A stretch of 64,000 bases of DNA from Ascidia mentula (taxonomy: Eukaryota > Chordata > Ascidiacea > Phlebobranchia > Ascidiidae), in assembly GCA_947561715.1 (NCBI GenBank), contig OX387197.1, positions 15,125,001 through 15,189,000 of the forward strand, given 5' to 3'. This document shows positions 31,796 through 42,973 of the stretch, one piece after another (within the stretch, counting starts at the first letter, position 1; every line of letters begins with the position of its first letter). Both the position numbers and the translations under genes were made by a program. The notes under the pieces were generated by a model. That model saw nothing but the letters and a program-made list of their open reading frames with translations, searched no databases and was not told the DNA's origin.

Positions 31796-32690
31796 ATGGT
31801 GATAATATCCAGTCATATTGTTGTGGATTGCTTCACAATATTTTCACTAAACTTGCTTCTAGAAAGTCGTTCAGCTCAGAAAACATATCCATTATTCCAC
31901 TTTCAACTCTGCTAGCCCAATGTTGAATTTTCTTTTTGAAGGCTTTGATCTTGTTATAAGCTGTTAGAATGTCAGTTGATTCGCCTTGCAATGACAAATT
32001 CAAACTGTTTATCTTCTCAAGATCTAATCTTTGTTCAATGATTTTGGCATAATGGAATGCCATGGTACTTTGAGGGTTTTTTAGTTGTTCAGAAATCAAA
32101 GCATTGGTTGCGTGCAAAGTTTTATTGAAAATCAATGTACCGTAGCATTCTTTACTATTGAATACTTTGCAGGGTAATTTTTCTAATATTGAAAATATTT
32201 AGTGTTCAAGAGAATCATTCAAAAACGCAAACCATTGTCAATTTTAGCAGCATTTCCTCCAACTTAAATGTGTACTTCAATAATAATTTTGTACAAGAAC
32301 TTGCCCAGTGTAGTCCAAAAGATGATGATATTGTAAAATCAATACTAGTGTATGCTGTCAGTTTATTTCAGTTTCTTCTTCGAATAGGTCTATTCCACTA
32401 CCTTGGGGAGTGAGATTCAGCGTGTTTAATAAACTGAATATGTCAACGAGGCAGGCAAGCCAAAACAAATCTTGGAAAAATATTGCATTGCGATCTTCCC
32501 GTTCCTGACGCAGTTTCCACGCTTCCTCTTGACACTCTTAAACAAGGTGCCCATCACCTCCCATTTCTTTGACAAGTTCATCAAATGCACGACGCAAGGG
32601 AAGTTGTTGGGATGTGTATAATGCTGGTTAAAATTCTCGGGTATATTCTAATATTTCATTGGTGTAGTTTGTGGGAGTCCATGGGGGTCT
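31796..32690 (-). pseudogene. hAT transposase remnant (SCND3/ZMYM6-like), upstream half
   Basis: Near 32.6-32.4 kb the minus strand reads FDELVKEMGGDGHLV, EEAWKLRQEREDRNAIFFQD, LACLVDIFSLLNTLNLTPQG. At 32,135-31,833 it reads NALISEQLKNPQSTMAFHY, LEKINSLNLSLQGESTDIL, YNKIKAFKKKIQHWASRV, MDMFSELNDFL, then after a stop NPQQYDWILSP at the Harbinger edge. This is the region just N-terminal of the piece at 9,590-9,840. Several frame changes make it a pseudogene. Two versions of the DIF..LN.LNL.LQG block suggest that more than one copy contributed. Confidence 0.7.
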
Positions 32691-32718
32691 TGAAAAAATC
32701 ATACAACGGAGGGTTCTC

Positions 32719-33080
32719 ACCTAGATGGGCCGACCGATGAGTTTAATAGTGCCTCCAATCTGTTCGGTGTGGCGGCGTCAGCCAACTCGGGCTGCTGTGA
32801 ACATGGTGTGCCGCATCTGGAATCTTGCTCGGTATCGTGGTTGTAGTGCCATTGCTGGGCGCTTTTGGAGTCTTGCTACTCAACGTGGTTGTGGCGCCCT
32901 AGCTGGGCGCTTCTGGAGTCTTGTTGGGAACTATGGATGTGGCGCCCTGGCTGAGCGCTTCTGGAGTCTTGCTGCCCAATGTAGTTGTGGCGCCCTGCCT
33001 GGGCGCTCCTGGAGTCTTGTTGTGGCGCCCGGACTGGGCGCTTCTGGAGTCTTGCCGCTTTGTGCCTTCTTGCCTGGCAA
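32719..33080. repeat. GC-rich tandem repeat of about 54 bp
   Basis: Unit near GGTTGTGGCGCCCTAGCTGG followed by GCGCTTCTGGAGTCTTGCTG, about five or six imperfect units. On minus it encodes repeated ARLQKRPARAPQ-like blocks and KTPEA; a KTPEA also occurs in the CCHC protein fragment near 35.25 kb, so the array may derive from the linker of that LINE ORF1. Confidence 0.75.
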
Positions 33081-33429
33081 CAATTTCAGGACCACCCCAG
33101 TTTCATCTGGTCTGTACGCCGAACAAAAAAACGACGTTTGTCTTTTCTGAAATTCCTTTAGCAAGGGTCTTGCTCTTTTTATAACTGTTGCAAAATATAC
33201 TCCGCTTCCTATTGACTTTCCCTATGACGCTGGTGACGTCAATGCGCCAGTTGATATCGGGTATTGTCTTTATTAAGGCCAGGATTGAACCTCGCTTGTA
33301 CCTTGAGGTATTTGTTAGTCTTAAACATTTCCTGGAGATTTAAGACTGGCTTCTGTAGAACTCGATGCTGAGACCATCGGGGCCGGGGGTTCTTGTTAGG
33401 TTAGTCGCGGAGTTGGTCGGGGATGTTTT

Positions 33430-34260
33430 TTATTCATTATTAGGGTGCGGAGGAGGTAAATGTTGATCGGAATAGAGGGAAGAGAAGAATTGTCTAGTAT
33501 GGGATAGAAGTAGAGTGAGTTTCTTGTAAGCAATAGAATATGGTGTGTCACGCTTGTCGCTGAACTCTACTACACAGAACGAAATAGTGGCCCTAAAAAG
33601 GGCCGGGCTTACCGTATTCAAATAGAATGCCGGTCCGTGGCAGAGAGGAAGGTTGAGCTTGTGGGTACTTTTACTGGTAAGTGCCGGGGTTATTACCACA
33701 TTTGCAGACAGCAATATGGCATACTGAGCACGCATGCTCTATGACGTATACAATTTCTATTGTGACAGAGGTCTACGCAAGGACATTCCCGCCACTGCAA
33801 CTTATTTCCATAGAAATATCAACATGCGGCTTAAAGTACACAGAAGGATCCTATCCGCTGGACGGATAGGGATAATACACGACTTCATGAGCACGAATCG
33901 GGGGGAGCTTGAAACGATTGAGTGGGAAAGTAGCCAATTTAATATTTTATTCGGGGCACCTCATTGTCCCCACGAATATCACACCAAGTAAGCGATTGCC
34001 TGATAGGATAGAGAAGTGATGATAGGTCAGCGTAGAGGGGAAAGTTTGCCGCGCCGTAACCACCAGGGTCACGACGGGCCGCCAGGGTGTTAATTGGCAA
34101 GGTAGGGTTGTTTGGGCCGACGACGAACTTTACCACAATGCCGTCGATCCGTTCTTGTTGATGGGTTGGTAGGGGGTAAGTTTTTATCGAGGTATGAAAT
34201 TTGGGGTAAAAGTATAGTCTTAGTGAGGATGCATTTTGAATCAAAAGTACCATACCGCGG
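33430..34260 (-). pseudogene. Tx1/L1-like LINE fragment (RT C-terminal region)
   Basis: The minus frame holds VVKFVVGPNNPTLPINTLAA and RRDPGGYGAANFPLYADL, the block following the RT in L1/Tx1-clade LINEs (F-[IV]-W-x-x-x-x-P-x-[IL] ... G-G-x-G-x-x-x-x-x-L-Y). An inverted, diverged copy of the same block lies at 37,080-37,185. The segment 33,480-33,620 is similar to 36,110-36,200, so pieces of one family are shuffled through this area. Confidence 0.5.
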
Positions 34261-34389
34261 TAATGTCCGATGGTGCGCCTATTGGGGTATATAGATTTAG
34301 GGTTGTTCTATTTTATCTGAGATGAGGTTGGGTCGTCAAGGGCAGGCTGAAGAAGCAATTGCCATTGGAAAATTAACCAAAATTATCAA

Positions 34390-34975
34390 TGATTAAATTA
34401 ATGAGTGAATGACTGGGTGGGCGGTTGGCTGTTGGGGGGTGTCTGTCCAGGGCGGGGTATGAAGAGGAGATATAGGGGAAGAGGGAGTCGAAGAATTTGT
34501 TGTTGAATATGTAATTTTTTGTGCCGGAGGGTTCATATATATTAACCAAGTGAAAGGTGTGGGGCAGGGTTGAAATGTCGGCCGCAATGATGCAACCTTC
34601 AGAGTCCGGAATTAAGAATTTGAAGATTGGAGGAATTCAGAAGGAGACTACGACACCCGCGCAGGCAGAGCCTTTTAGAGGTGCCGAGTTTAAGAGAATA
34701 GTCCTGAAGACCAATCGGACTTCCACAGGGATTCGGTATTCGGGGTAAAGTTGGGCAAAAAAGGTCAAAGAGGAAAGGTACCGAAACAGGGCCCTTCTCT
34801 TGGTTGCCTGGGCTAAGCCGTTAACGTGCAAAAACGGAGATACGATATAGGCGCCATTGTGAATTAAAAACAAAGTTCTCTTAAAAGCAGGTGGCGTTAA
34901 AGTCATTCGGTATGACCACTTTGCAATTACACACGATTTGCTCTCCGGGAAGTAGATTATAAACAGCGCCACAGT
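34390..34975 (-). pseudogene. Probable further Tx1-like LINE fragment
   Basis: The minus frame 34,972-34,637 reads YRMTLTPPAFKRTLFLIHNG and QATKRRALFRYLSSLTFF, ending in PEYRIPVEVRLVF. No catalytic motif is visible; it is placed with the neighbouring LINE pieces by strand and context only. Confidence 0.3.
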
Positions 34976-35169
34976 TACAACTAATCAAAAGCCGTTGGCA
35001 TTTTTTGTTAATTTCCACACCGGCATTTAAAATGGACCTTGCCGCATAAGCATTCAATACTCTTGCCTGCGTACGCAGTATGGCAACATGCCGTTTTCTT
35101 CGGGATCGGTGGTGATTCGCTCTGCTTCAGTTTGCGCGAACGCACTTCGGTGAATCCCTCGTCGTCCCG

Positions 35170-36103
35170 CATTACTGGTTTCGGTGTGGATGAGGCCACA
35201 GGTGATAATTGGTGTGTTGGGGTCGTAGCGGTATCGGCCAACTCTGGCCGCGGGATACCGCCTCTGGTGTCTTTTTTAATATTCCTTTAACGGGCGTTGG
35301 GGCGCTGGAGAGTGACGCCTCTGGAGACTTCACGCCGCTTCTTGTGACGTCAGCCGTCACGGTCGGGGGCGCACGGTCAACAGCTGATTCGCCAGGTGTG
35401 ACGTCAGCCGTCACAGCCGATGGCGCAACACCAGCGACAACAGCTGTCGCTTTGCCATTACCACCTGGCGCGATCTTATCAGCGACGCCAGGTATGACTT
35501 CTTGCACATGCAGGTGCACAGATGTTACGACATCAACGGTCGCTTGCTGTTGTGGTCATATTTGCCTCTGGAGCCTTCTTATCTGACCGATTTTCTTTCT
35601 CTTGTACATTCGGCGCTTTACCGCCGGTACTTCTCTTTACGGCTGACTGCTTTCGCTCTTCGGCTTGCCTTGCAAAGCTTGGGCAGTCGCTTTTAATATG
35701 GCCCATTTCCATGCAGAATTCGCATTTTTTGGGATCTCGACCACATTTTTGCCGAGGCGCACCCGCTGTGGAATTGGGTTTTCTTTTAGCACAGAACCGT
35801 ATTTCGCAAAATAAGTAAGTAGCGCTTGCATCGGGATGCGTGGGGAAACCTTTGTGCGGGTTACACACGTTGCGTACACTGACTTTCCAGTAGCTCTCAG
35901 CGCCATTGTAAAAGACCTTCTAGGAAAGTCCGCCAGCGAATGTTGTGTTGCCACAACAACGACAAAATCTCGGGACGCTTTAGCCCTGGGTTAAAACGGG
36001 CGTCCACCTCCAAGTTTTCGTCCGTATCAAACGGATCTCGTACTGGCACAGAACGGGCCACCACACGGGGTCCGGCTACGGCTTTTGCAAAATTCATTTG
36101 CAT
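35170..36103 (-). pseudogene. Tx1-like LINE ORF1 fragment with CCHC knuckle
   Basis: Starts near 36,103 with MQMNFAKAVAGPRVVARS, continues in a shifted frame with SFTMALRATGKSVYATCVTR and ALLTYFAKYGSVLKENP, then CEFCMEMGHIKSDCPSFARQ (a CCHC zinc knuckle), a basic-acidic linker and a repetitive tail with two VTADVT blocks. The layout (RNA-recognition-like part, one knuckle, low-complexity tail) fits ORF1 proteins of Tx1-clade LINEs, also known as ZCCHC3-like. At least two frame changes are present. An LTR-element gag is the alternative. Confidence 0.45.
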
Positions 36104-37079
36104 CTTGCAAAAACAGAATATGGCGTGTCAACAGACAAAGAACACATCCTGGCCGCTTGTCGCTAACCTCCACTACACAGAACGAAATAGCGGCCCAAAA
36201 AAGTGACGGGCTGGCTGAACAAGCGACCTCAAGCTCTTCCTCAATGCATATTAACGGTTGACAATTTAGCTCCAAAACAAAATGGTAAATCCTTTCTTGC
36301 ACAACTCGAGAATGATCAGTAAAGAAAATAGCTTGTAGAACTGAATGTAACTCACGTTTGATGCTTAAGGCACTCGGAATGGTAATTTTCAGCACCGAGT
36401 GCAGCGGTATAATTACCACGATGGCAGCGACAAAAAAGTATGCCTGCCCCTGGACAGTAATGAGCACGAATCGGCATCAACACAGCAACGGCAGCAGGGG
36501 GTCTTTTGCAAAACGATTAGGTCTGGCCACCACTAATATCACACAAAATTATGAAAGGTATTGAGGGAAATGGGGAGAAATTCAGTAGAAAGAGGGCAGA
36601 AAGTAAAAAAGGGTAGAATAATGGCGAGACAAAAAGGCACAATGAAAAAATGCACTTACAGACGCCAGGGCGCTGCACGAAAAAAATTCACAAATGAAGA
36701 CGACCAAAACTTACAAAAAAATCAATACATTTTTAATATGAAATTGGTTGCCCGGGGGATATGTTTTAAATTAAGTGGTTAACGACGTCGGCCAAGACAC
36801 TTTCGAAATCGGCATTTGACCTGTTCCTTTGTACAGCAAGGCGAAAGCGCATAGTTAGTTTCAGGGTCCGGGTCAGGTGTTGGGGCATGTTGATTCGGTT
36901 GAAGAGTCTTCCAAATGGTATGGGTGAGGGAGGTGTTTAGCAGGGCTGCTAGGATTTAGGAGTATGGGTTTTCTGACAGGGGAGTTCTAGGTAAAGTTAA
37001 TTAACTGGGGGTGTCGAAATACGTGAAGGTGTTTTTGAGGAGGGAGTTGTCGTATTCTAAGGCTGTGTGGCAAGCTTTA

Positions 37080-37185
37080 TTTGGAGGCCCAAATCTACCA
37101 ACATTGCCCATTAACACCTTGGCAGCCCGCCGTGACTTTGGTGGTTACGGCGCGGCAAATCTCCCTCTCTACGCTGATCTATAAA
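37080..37185 (+). pseudogene. Inverted copy of the LINE block at 34.1 kb
   Basis: The plus strand reads LPINTLAARRDFGGYGAANL and PLYADL, close to the minus-strand block at about 34,030-34,140. A short LINE 3' remnant. Confidence 0.5.
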
Positions 37186-37189
37186 ATTA

Positions 37190-38335
37190 TTTTTTTGTCC
37201 TGTTCTGTTGTAACTGAATTTCTTTCAAAATATCCATCCAAATACTTGAAATAAGACTGGTAGTTGGACTGTTGACCCTAAAACAGTGGAGGTGTCAATT
37301 CAGTCTGCATTACGACTGTCGGTGATTGCGCTTGAGGGTTTTCTGCATGTTGCTGAGAGTGTCCTGGTGCCGGACTCACGGAATTCGTTGGGTCAGATTC
37401 CGTTGACATGGTGATTCTACTGCGGGTTCTTAGTGCAATAGGTGGGCTCATAAGAGGTGCTAAAGTTGGGACTTGAGTTTATTCAACGTGATATGTTATG
37501 TTTCGCCAGGTTTATACCTACCCAGGTAATGAAAATATATGTACAGATGACACAACATGGTATAAAGCGTTGTTCTTTAAACCCGTTAACAGATGGTTTG
37601 TGAAAAGCACAGACAACTTTACCCCCTAGTAAATCTGAAGAAAGTTCCCCGAAAATTTCGTTGCAGATGTCCGTTGAAGGTGCAGTAGTCGTTCTCCAAT
37701 GATGAAATGTTCTCCGCGCGTTGACAGGTGATGCTGCAGAAATCGTAGAAACTCCTTGTTGGAACTCATTCACACAACACACGCACAAAATCGTCGAATC
37801 CGGAAAAATGGGATCTGAGCCGGGTTCCTCGGGCTCTCAAAATATGTTGTACCAGTCGCTCCAACCGTGGTAAAATTGTATATCAGCGGCGTGAAATCGT
37901 ATCACTGGACGGTTTAGGTATAGTGAAAACCGTTTTGCCGATTCACCACGAATTACAATTTTACTGTCTCGAAGAATAGACAAGGCAAGATGACGATTGC
38001 CTTCGGTTGCCTGAAGGTGATAAAAGTCTCTTGCAAAACACTTAGTCTCGCTTGTGGTAAAAAATCAGGCTTTGCCAGTTTGCAGGGTAGTCGGCTTCCC
38101 TGACAATTTGTCGGTCGGCTGACCTGTTGGCTAATTGCCACTGAATTGTTTGTTCACCTGTCCTCTCGGCTGAGATGCAGGCAGGCAGAATAACTCCAAT
38201 TTTAGTTTATTGATCGAATCGAAATCAGAATGGAATAGAATCGAATATAGAAAAAGGATCCCATTAGACTAATTTAAACAACGTCTACTTGCAACTAAAC
38301 AGTTCGCGTTTTTAATGTGTTTCGCATTTGAGTTT
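37190..38335. other. Stretch with no recognised gene
   Basis: Contains a 101-codon minus frame (37,788-37,483) without family motifs and otherwise unremarkable sequence. Confidence 0.4.
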
Positions 38336-38337
38336 TG

Positions 38338-38460
38338 TCTCCCATTATAACTGGATTAATATACCACCACCCAGATCAATCTATCGAAAACACCTTGCAT
38401 AAACTGAACAAAAATAACACATTATTTTATATTCTCGGAGACTTAAACATAGAATCCGTC
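38338..38460 (+). pseudogene. LINE endonuclease fragment
   Basis: The plus strand reads ITGLIYHHPDQSIENTLHKL and ends FYILGDLNIES. The Y-x-H-P and the G-D-[FL]-N-I-[DE] motif belong to the apurinic-like endonuclease of CR1/L2/Jockey-type LINEs. The sequence then changes abruptly; RT-like sequence resumes about 0.8 kb downstream on the same strand. Confidence 0.6.
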
Positions 38461-39289
38461 TATGCTTGCTGCTGTGCTAAAGCTAATGTCTGCTTGGGTG
38501 TTCTTGCTGTATAGGTTACGAAGTTTATTATATTGAAAGGCATGATTGCAAATAGCCTTGGCTGTCGAAGGATTACGAAAATGGGCGTTTTATAACGAAG
38601 TGTGTAAAGAATTAAGTAGGGAAACATGCGTGTTGCTACACATGTCCCTTCCTCGTGAACTTGGTTTTGCGTGCTGCATAACAAATAAAAAGGTTTATAG
38701 TAGTAAAAAATATGTTTTTGGATTAGACAGCAACAAAGACCATAAAGTTAGTTTAAGATGAATTCATGTCACAAAAATATGGGCCAAAACTTTGACAAGT
38801 TAGGTTAAGCAGCAGTTTCATGCTTCAACCAGCCATAACAACCCTAGCTAAAATAGTGCAAGGATTTCTCCTAAAGGGACGTCAGTCGTGCTTGACTAAA
38901 TGCCATACGCATAGAAGTCATGTCGTCAAGACCAGTGAAGGTCTAAGGTATTCCGACATAATGACTGAAATTGTATCTGTGTGACATTGCTTCACGAAAG
39001 ACGTCAGGTCCCTTAACTGCGCCGCGCCTCTGCTGTGCAAGCAGACAAAATGTTTAGGCTAGGAAGTAACGTTTTAGTTACAAGAGTTACTTCAACTAAA
39101 GAACCCCTTTCTTGAAACAAGAAGAATATAATATACATATGCTTAAAACGTAGTGATAAGACTTACAGTACCGGGTCATAAATGGTGTTCGGTCATTACG
39201 TCCAAACTACTACGAAGTCATGTCTTATCAATGAAGTAACTATGAACAACACCAAAGGGAAAACACACATATCACAAATTACTAACATA

Positions 39290-40800
39290 TGGCGCTTCTT
39301 GTCCCCGCAACATCTAAATCACCAGCAGAATACCTCACAAACGGCCCATCATCGTCATTCTTTTTTCATGCCCATAAAACCAGTCATCTCTCAAATTCTT
39401 TGCATGTTGTTTAATTGTTACATTCAAACAGCAAGTTACTCAAGTTGCCTTAAACTGTCTCAAATATCACCATTGTTCAAGGGCGGGTACCAAAAAAATG
39501 TCAATAACTACAGACCGATATCGCTTATACACAAAAGAGTTACCGAGTACTCAAATCATCCTGCAAATATTTGAGTTTTATGGATTCCGGGGAAAAATTA
39601 AAAGCTTTTTTTAAAACTACCTCACTGGCAGGCAACAATACACTAAAATTTGCAATTCCCGCTCCAATGTCTGTGACGTACCCATGGGATCTCCTCTAGG
39701 AACCCTTCTGAGATTTGCCTTGCGCCTCCTCATTCTGCACAACATTGTTCGCATATGACACATGTCTCATCAAGTCGTGCAAAATGTAAGGAATTTAGAA
39801 AAGGCTGCAAATATCGAACTAGAACAAACTAACAGTTCAACTGCAAAAAAAAACAAATTTTTGCTCTTCGCAAACAGCACAAAGACAAACAATATCGATT
39901 TTACCCTTAAGACACTATAACAAGTCTAGACCACAAAGTACCTTGGTGTACATATTGATGATACACTGTCATGGGCCCCACATGTCAAGCTGAATTACTT
40001 CATAGGACAGTGTATCATGCACTTGTTCATACATCCAGTGGTGGTCCTGCAAAATAGGGTAATGACAAACAGTCCCTTTCGCACCCACACCTAGCAACTG
40101 TCGCGTTAAAGCGCAAATTCTTCCAGTCAATCTACTGCACTTGCTTAGGACTATTTTACCCCATTAGCAAACATTAATAACCACATAACACGATGTCAAA
40201 CCACACATCAATATTATCTCCCACCTGTTTTCACTCAACTAGGTAAAGAAACTATAAAATACCAAGGCGCAGAAATTCGGAACAACATCCTGCAAAACAT
40301 TAAAAGCTTTAGCTCAAAAGGATTTCTTAAAGCACTAAAGTTACATCTTCTTGACTTATGTAGAGATGACCACGTGCGATGTCAACACCCGCATGAATGT
40401 TTTGATGCGATGGGGCGCAATTTAGCAAAAAATCGCAACGACACTTCACCGCCTGCCTAATTGGTAATTGCCCTTGACGTGTGCACATGCCCTTGCCAAA
40501 AAAAAATTCACAACGATTCATTCTTGGTAATATTGTATCTTTTTTGTTTTGTAACATGCGCAGTGTTTGCTATTATTGTACTTTTTTTTTAATTGTTAAT
40601 GCAGAGTGATTATATTTTCCTTGTCTCGTCAATGCACTGCGTAAAACCGCCTAAATTTTTTGCAACTTCGAAACAACCCAGGGGCGGTTTCAAATAACCA
40701 ATTGAGATCCTAACTGGTTCATTTGTTGCGTTTTACTGTTCCGCTTTTTATTTTATCGGATTATGATGTAAATAAACTGAATTGATGCTGTGGAAATAAA
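39290..40800 (+). pseudogene. Degenerate CR1/L2-like LINE reverse transcriptase
   Basis: Fragments in several frames: LKLSQISPLFKGGYQKNVNN and YRPISLIHK (RT fingers), a YLTGRQQYTKICN-like piece, VPMGSPLGTLL, KNKFLLFAN, TKYLGVHIDDTLSWAPHVKL (thumb-like region). The same order is seen in the better preserved LINE at 57.3-59.1 kb, with clear similarity (KYLGV-IDD-L-W). The F-A-D-D region is damaged. The 3' part ends near GATGTAAATAAACTGAATTG. Many frame changes and stops: old copy. Confidence 0.6.
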
Positions 40801-40809
40801 TGGTCTTTT

Positions 40810-41270
40810 ATGTAACACTGGTCACCGAGTTTCCATCGAAGGCAGTGTTGAAAAAGGATGGCTCAGTAAGATTGTGCGGAGATATTAAAGTAACCTAAAA
40901 TCTCTCCGCGTCACTACCATTCACAAACACGCAATCCTGCTAAAAAGATTCATTTAGTCTGAGTCTCTGCAAGTCCGGGTGATGATTAGAGGAGTCCTGG
41001 AATTCCTAGAACTAACAAATGTTGCAAAGAACTTTGCTGTAGGGAAAGAGAGATGTGATAGAGGTAGGTGATGTGCCAAGCAACTGGGTAAAAAAATCAG
41101 CGACTAACCCTAGGTCTCAATTGGCAGAGGTTTTTAATAAAATGTTTTTACTTCATGAAATCCACCTAACCAGCAACACTTGTTACTAAACATCTTCAGT
41201 TCTATTGTTATTTTTGCTGGCATACTAATTAATCAGAATTGTTTCTAAAGTTTGGGGAGGATAACACAAA
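40810..41270. other. Stretch with no recognised feature
   Basis: AT-rich, no convincing open frame or repeat. Confidence 0.4.
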
Positions 41271-41278
41271 ACGTCTGT

Positions 41279-41373
41279 TCCTGGAGACACTCCACATTCA
41301 CAAGAACGACCATTGAGTAAACGACAAGGAGCAATTTATGTACTTTCCAGCGGTTTATAACAACTTGTTGCGA
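41279..41373 (+). pseudogene. Penelope-like GIY-YIG tail fragment
   Basis: Reads ETLHIHKNDH, VNDKEQ and YFPAVYNNLL, closely similar to the tails in the Merlin arms. Fossil fragment; it is followed by a hammerhead-like remnant in the same order. Confidence 0.6.
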
Positions 41374-41419
41374 GTGTTACGCCCCGCTACACATCTAGTC
41401 ACGTGAAGATACATGCGGT

Positions 41420-41463
41420 GCCAATGTTATCTATTCCCTATAGATGGCAGACGAAACGTTGGT
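41420..41463 (+). ncRNA. Truncated hammerhead-like motif after a Penelope tail
   Basis: GCCAAUG (41,420-41,426) pairs with CGUUGGU (41,457-41,463) as stem III; then UU; then a perfect stem I hairpin AUCUAU-UCCCU-AUAGAU; then GGCAGAC-GAAA. The CUGAUGA box and the 5' half of stem II are missing, while GGCAGACGAAACG is shared with the Merlin-arm ribozymes. Inactive remnant. Confidence 0.5.
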
Positions 41464-41689
41464 TTTAAATAAAACTTTAGAAATGTAAGTGTCAGAAGAA
41501 CAATTCTGATCTTCAGTTCTCCAAACAAGATAAACAGAAAAGACATAAAACTCGCCGAAAACAACGATAAAAAGAAAGAAATCAAATAAAATGGGCGGGG
41601 CTCACCACTCACAGCAAAACATAAAAAAACGCCCGAGAAAAAACGATCAAATTAGCTGATTATGCAACACAGTTATTCCGTCATTTGCC

Positions 41690-41800
41690 TACGAGTTCGC
41701 GCCACAAAAATCTTAAGTCAACATAAGGGTGAGGTTGAAGGCATGACATCATACCCAAAATGACGTCATAATGTCACTGAGCAAAGAAACACGCCATCCC
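41690..41800. repeat. GACGTCA-rich segment resembling Merlin ends
   Basis: AAGGGTGAGGTTGAAGGCAT then GACATCATACCCAAAATGACGTCATAATGTCAC resembles the Merlin outer block at about 11,120-11,185. Probably part of a diverged relative. Confidence 0.35.
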
Positions 41801-42973
41801 GGTCACAGAGTAATGAAGTACCCTTTGATCTTCCGATAATTAGGCACAAATAAGCCTTTGGCGCCTTCTCCTATGTAAACAATGCACTTTTTCGACGCGA
41901 GCGCATTGTGTGATGCCAATTTCGCCAAAGCGCAATTTTTAGTTGACGAAGAACCGAAAAACTTTGGATATTTGTTTATTGTAGATGTACCTTTAGTTTT
42001 ACGCAAAGTTGCCATGGCCGTGTCATATGCACTTTAACGATGATAGACCGGCACCAATCAACAGGCGATTTCTCCCAACCAAAAAAAAATTCAGTTGCAT
42101 TTTTATGAAGCCTTCACCAGACAAAGACTCTCCAAAATTGATCAAACAAATGGACAGAAAATGCTTAAACTCATGATTCCATTTCACGAGTGAGCGAAAA
42201 ATTGCACAACAACATTTAAATCAGGAGAAATCTTTTTGGCTACCAGGACCTCTCGATGAATCAAACAGTAACCCTGTTTACATGACCAAGTCGACTCGAA
42301 GCAAAGTCACGTGATTTTCAAAGTCGACCCGCGAAAACGACGTATTTACATGATCATCTTAAGTGCTCTCCCTGCTGCACTACAAATAGGCGATAGAGGC
42401 TTGTCTAGGGTTAGGTATCGAAATGAATTGTGGCAAAGATTGTTAATGCTCAAAGTTGCTGCAATGGTCAGTCAACGAATGCAGCAGAGGTGATTTCTGT
42501 GCCGCAGACAAGCTGTTTTCGATTTCACGCTTTCTCAATTTGCCCTCACACGAATTCAACCGAACCGCTTGTTCTTTGAACTATTAGTTCACCGTTTAGC
42601 TGCTAGACTTTCTGGCGCCTGCCAGATGCAAGGGCGGTAATTAAAAAAACGCACCTCCCAGTGGGAGGCGGATGTCTGCAGTCTTGGTCTACAAAAAAAA
42701 TTACGTTTACAGTACATTGCACTATACAGTTGTTTTACCAAGAAGTTAGCTGAAGTTTTGTTGTGTCTACAGTTTTGTTACTTAAGTTGCACAGTAAAAT
42801 CATGATTGTGCTTTTTTTCTCAGATAAACTGCCAGCATGATTACAAATAGTATGAATTTTGCCCTGCTCTTTATTTTTAAATATGTATTTGATGTTGTTC
42901 ATGACATCTTTCTGTCATCAGAAGACAACAAACAGACAAATATCAAATAATTTGTTCTGGCCTGACTTTTGTA

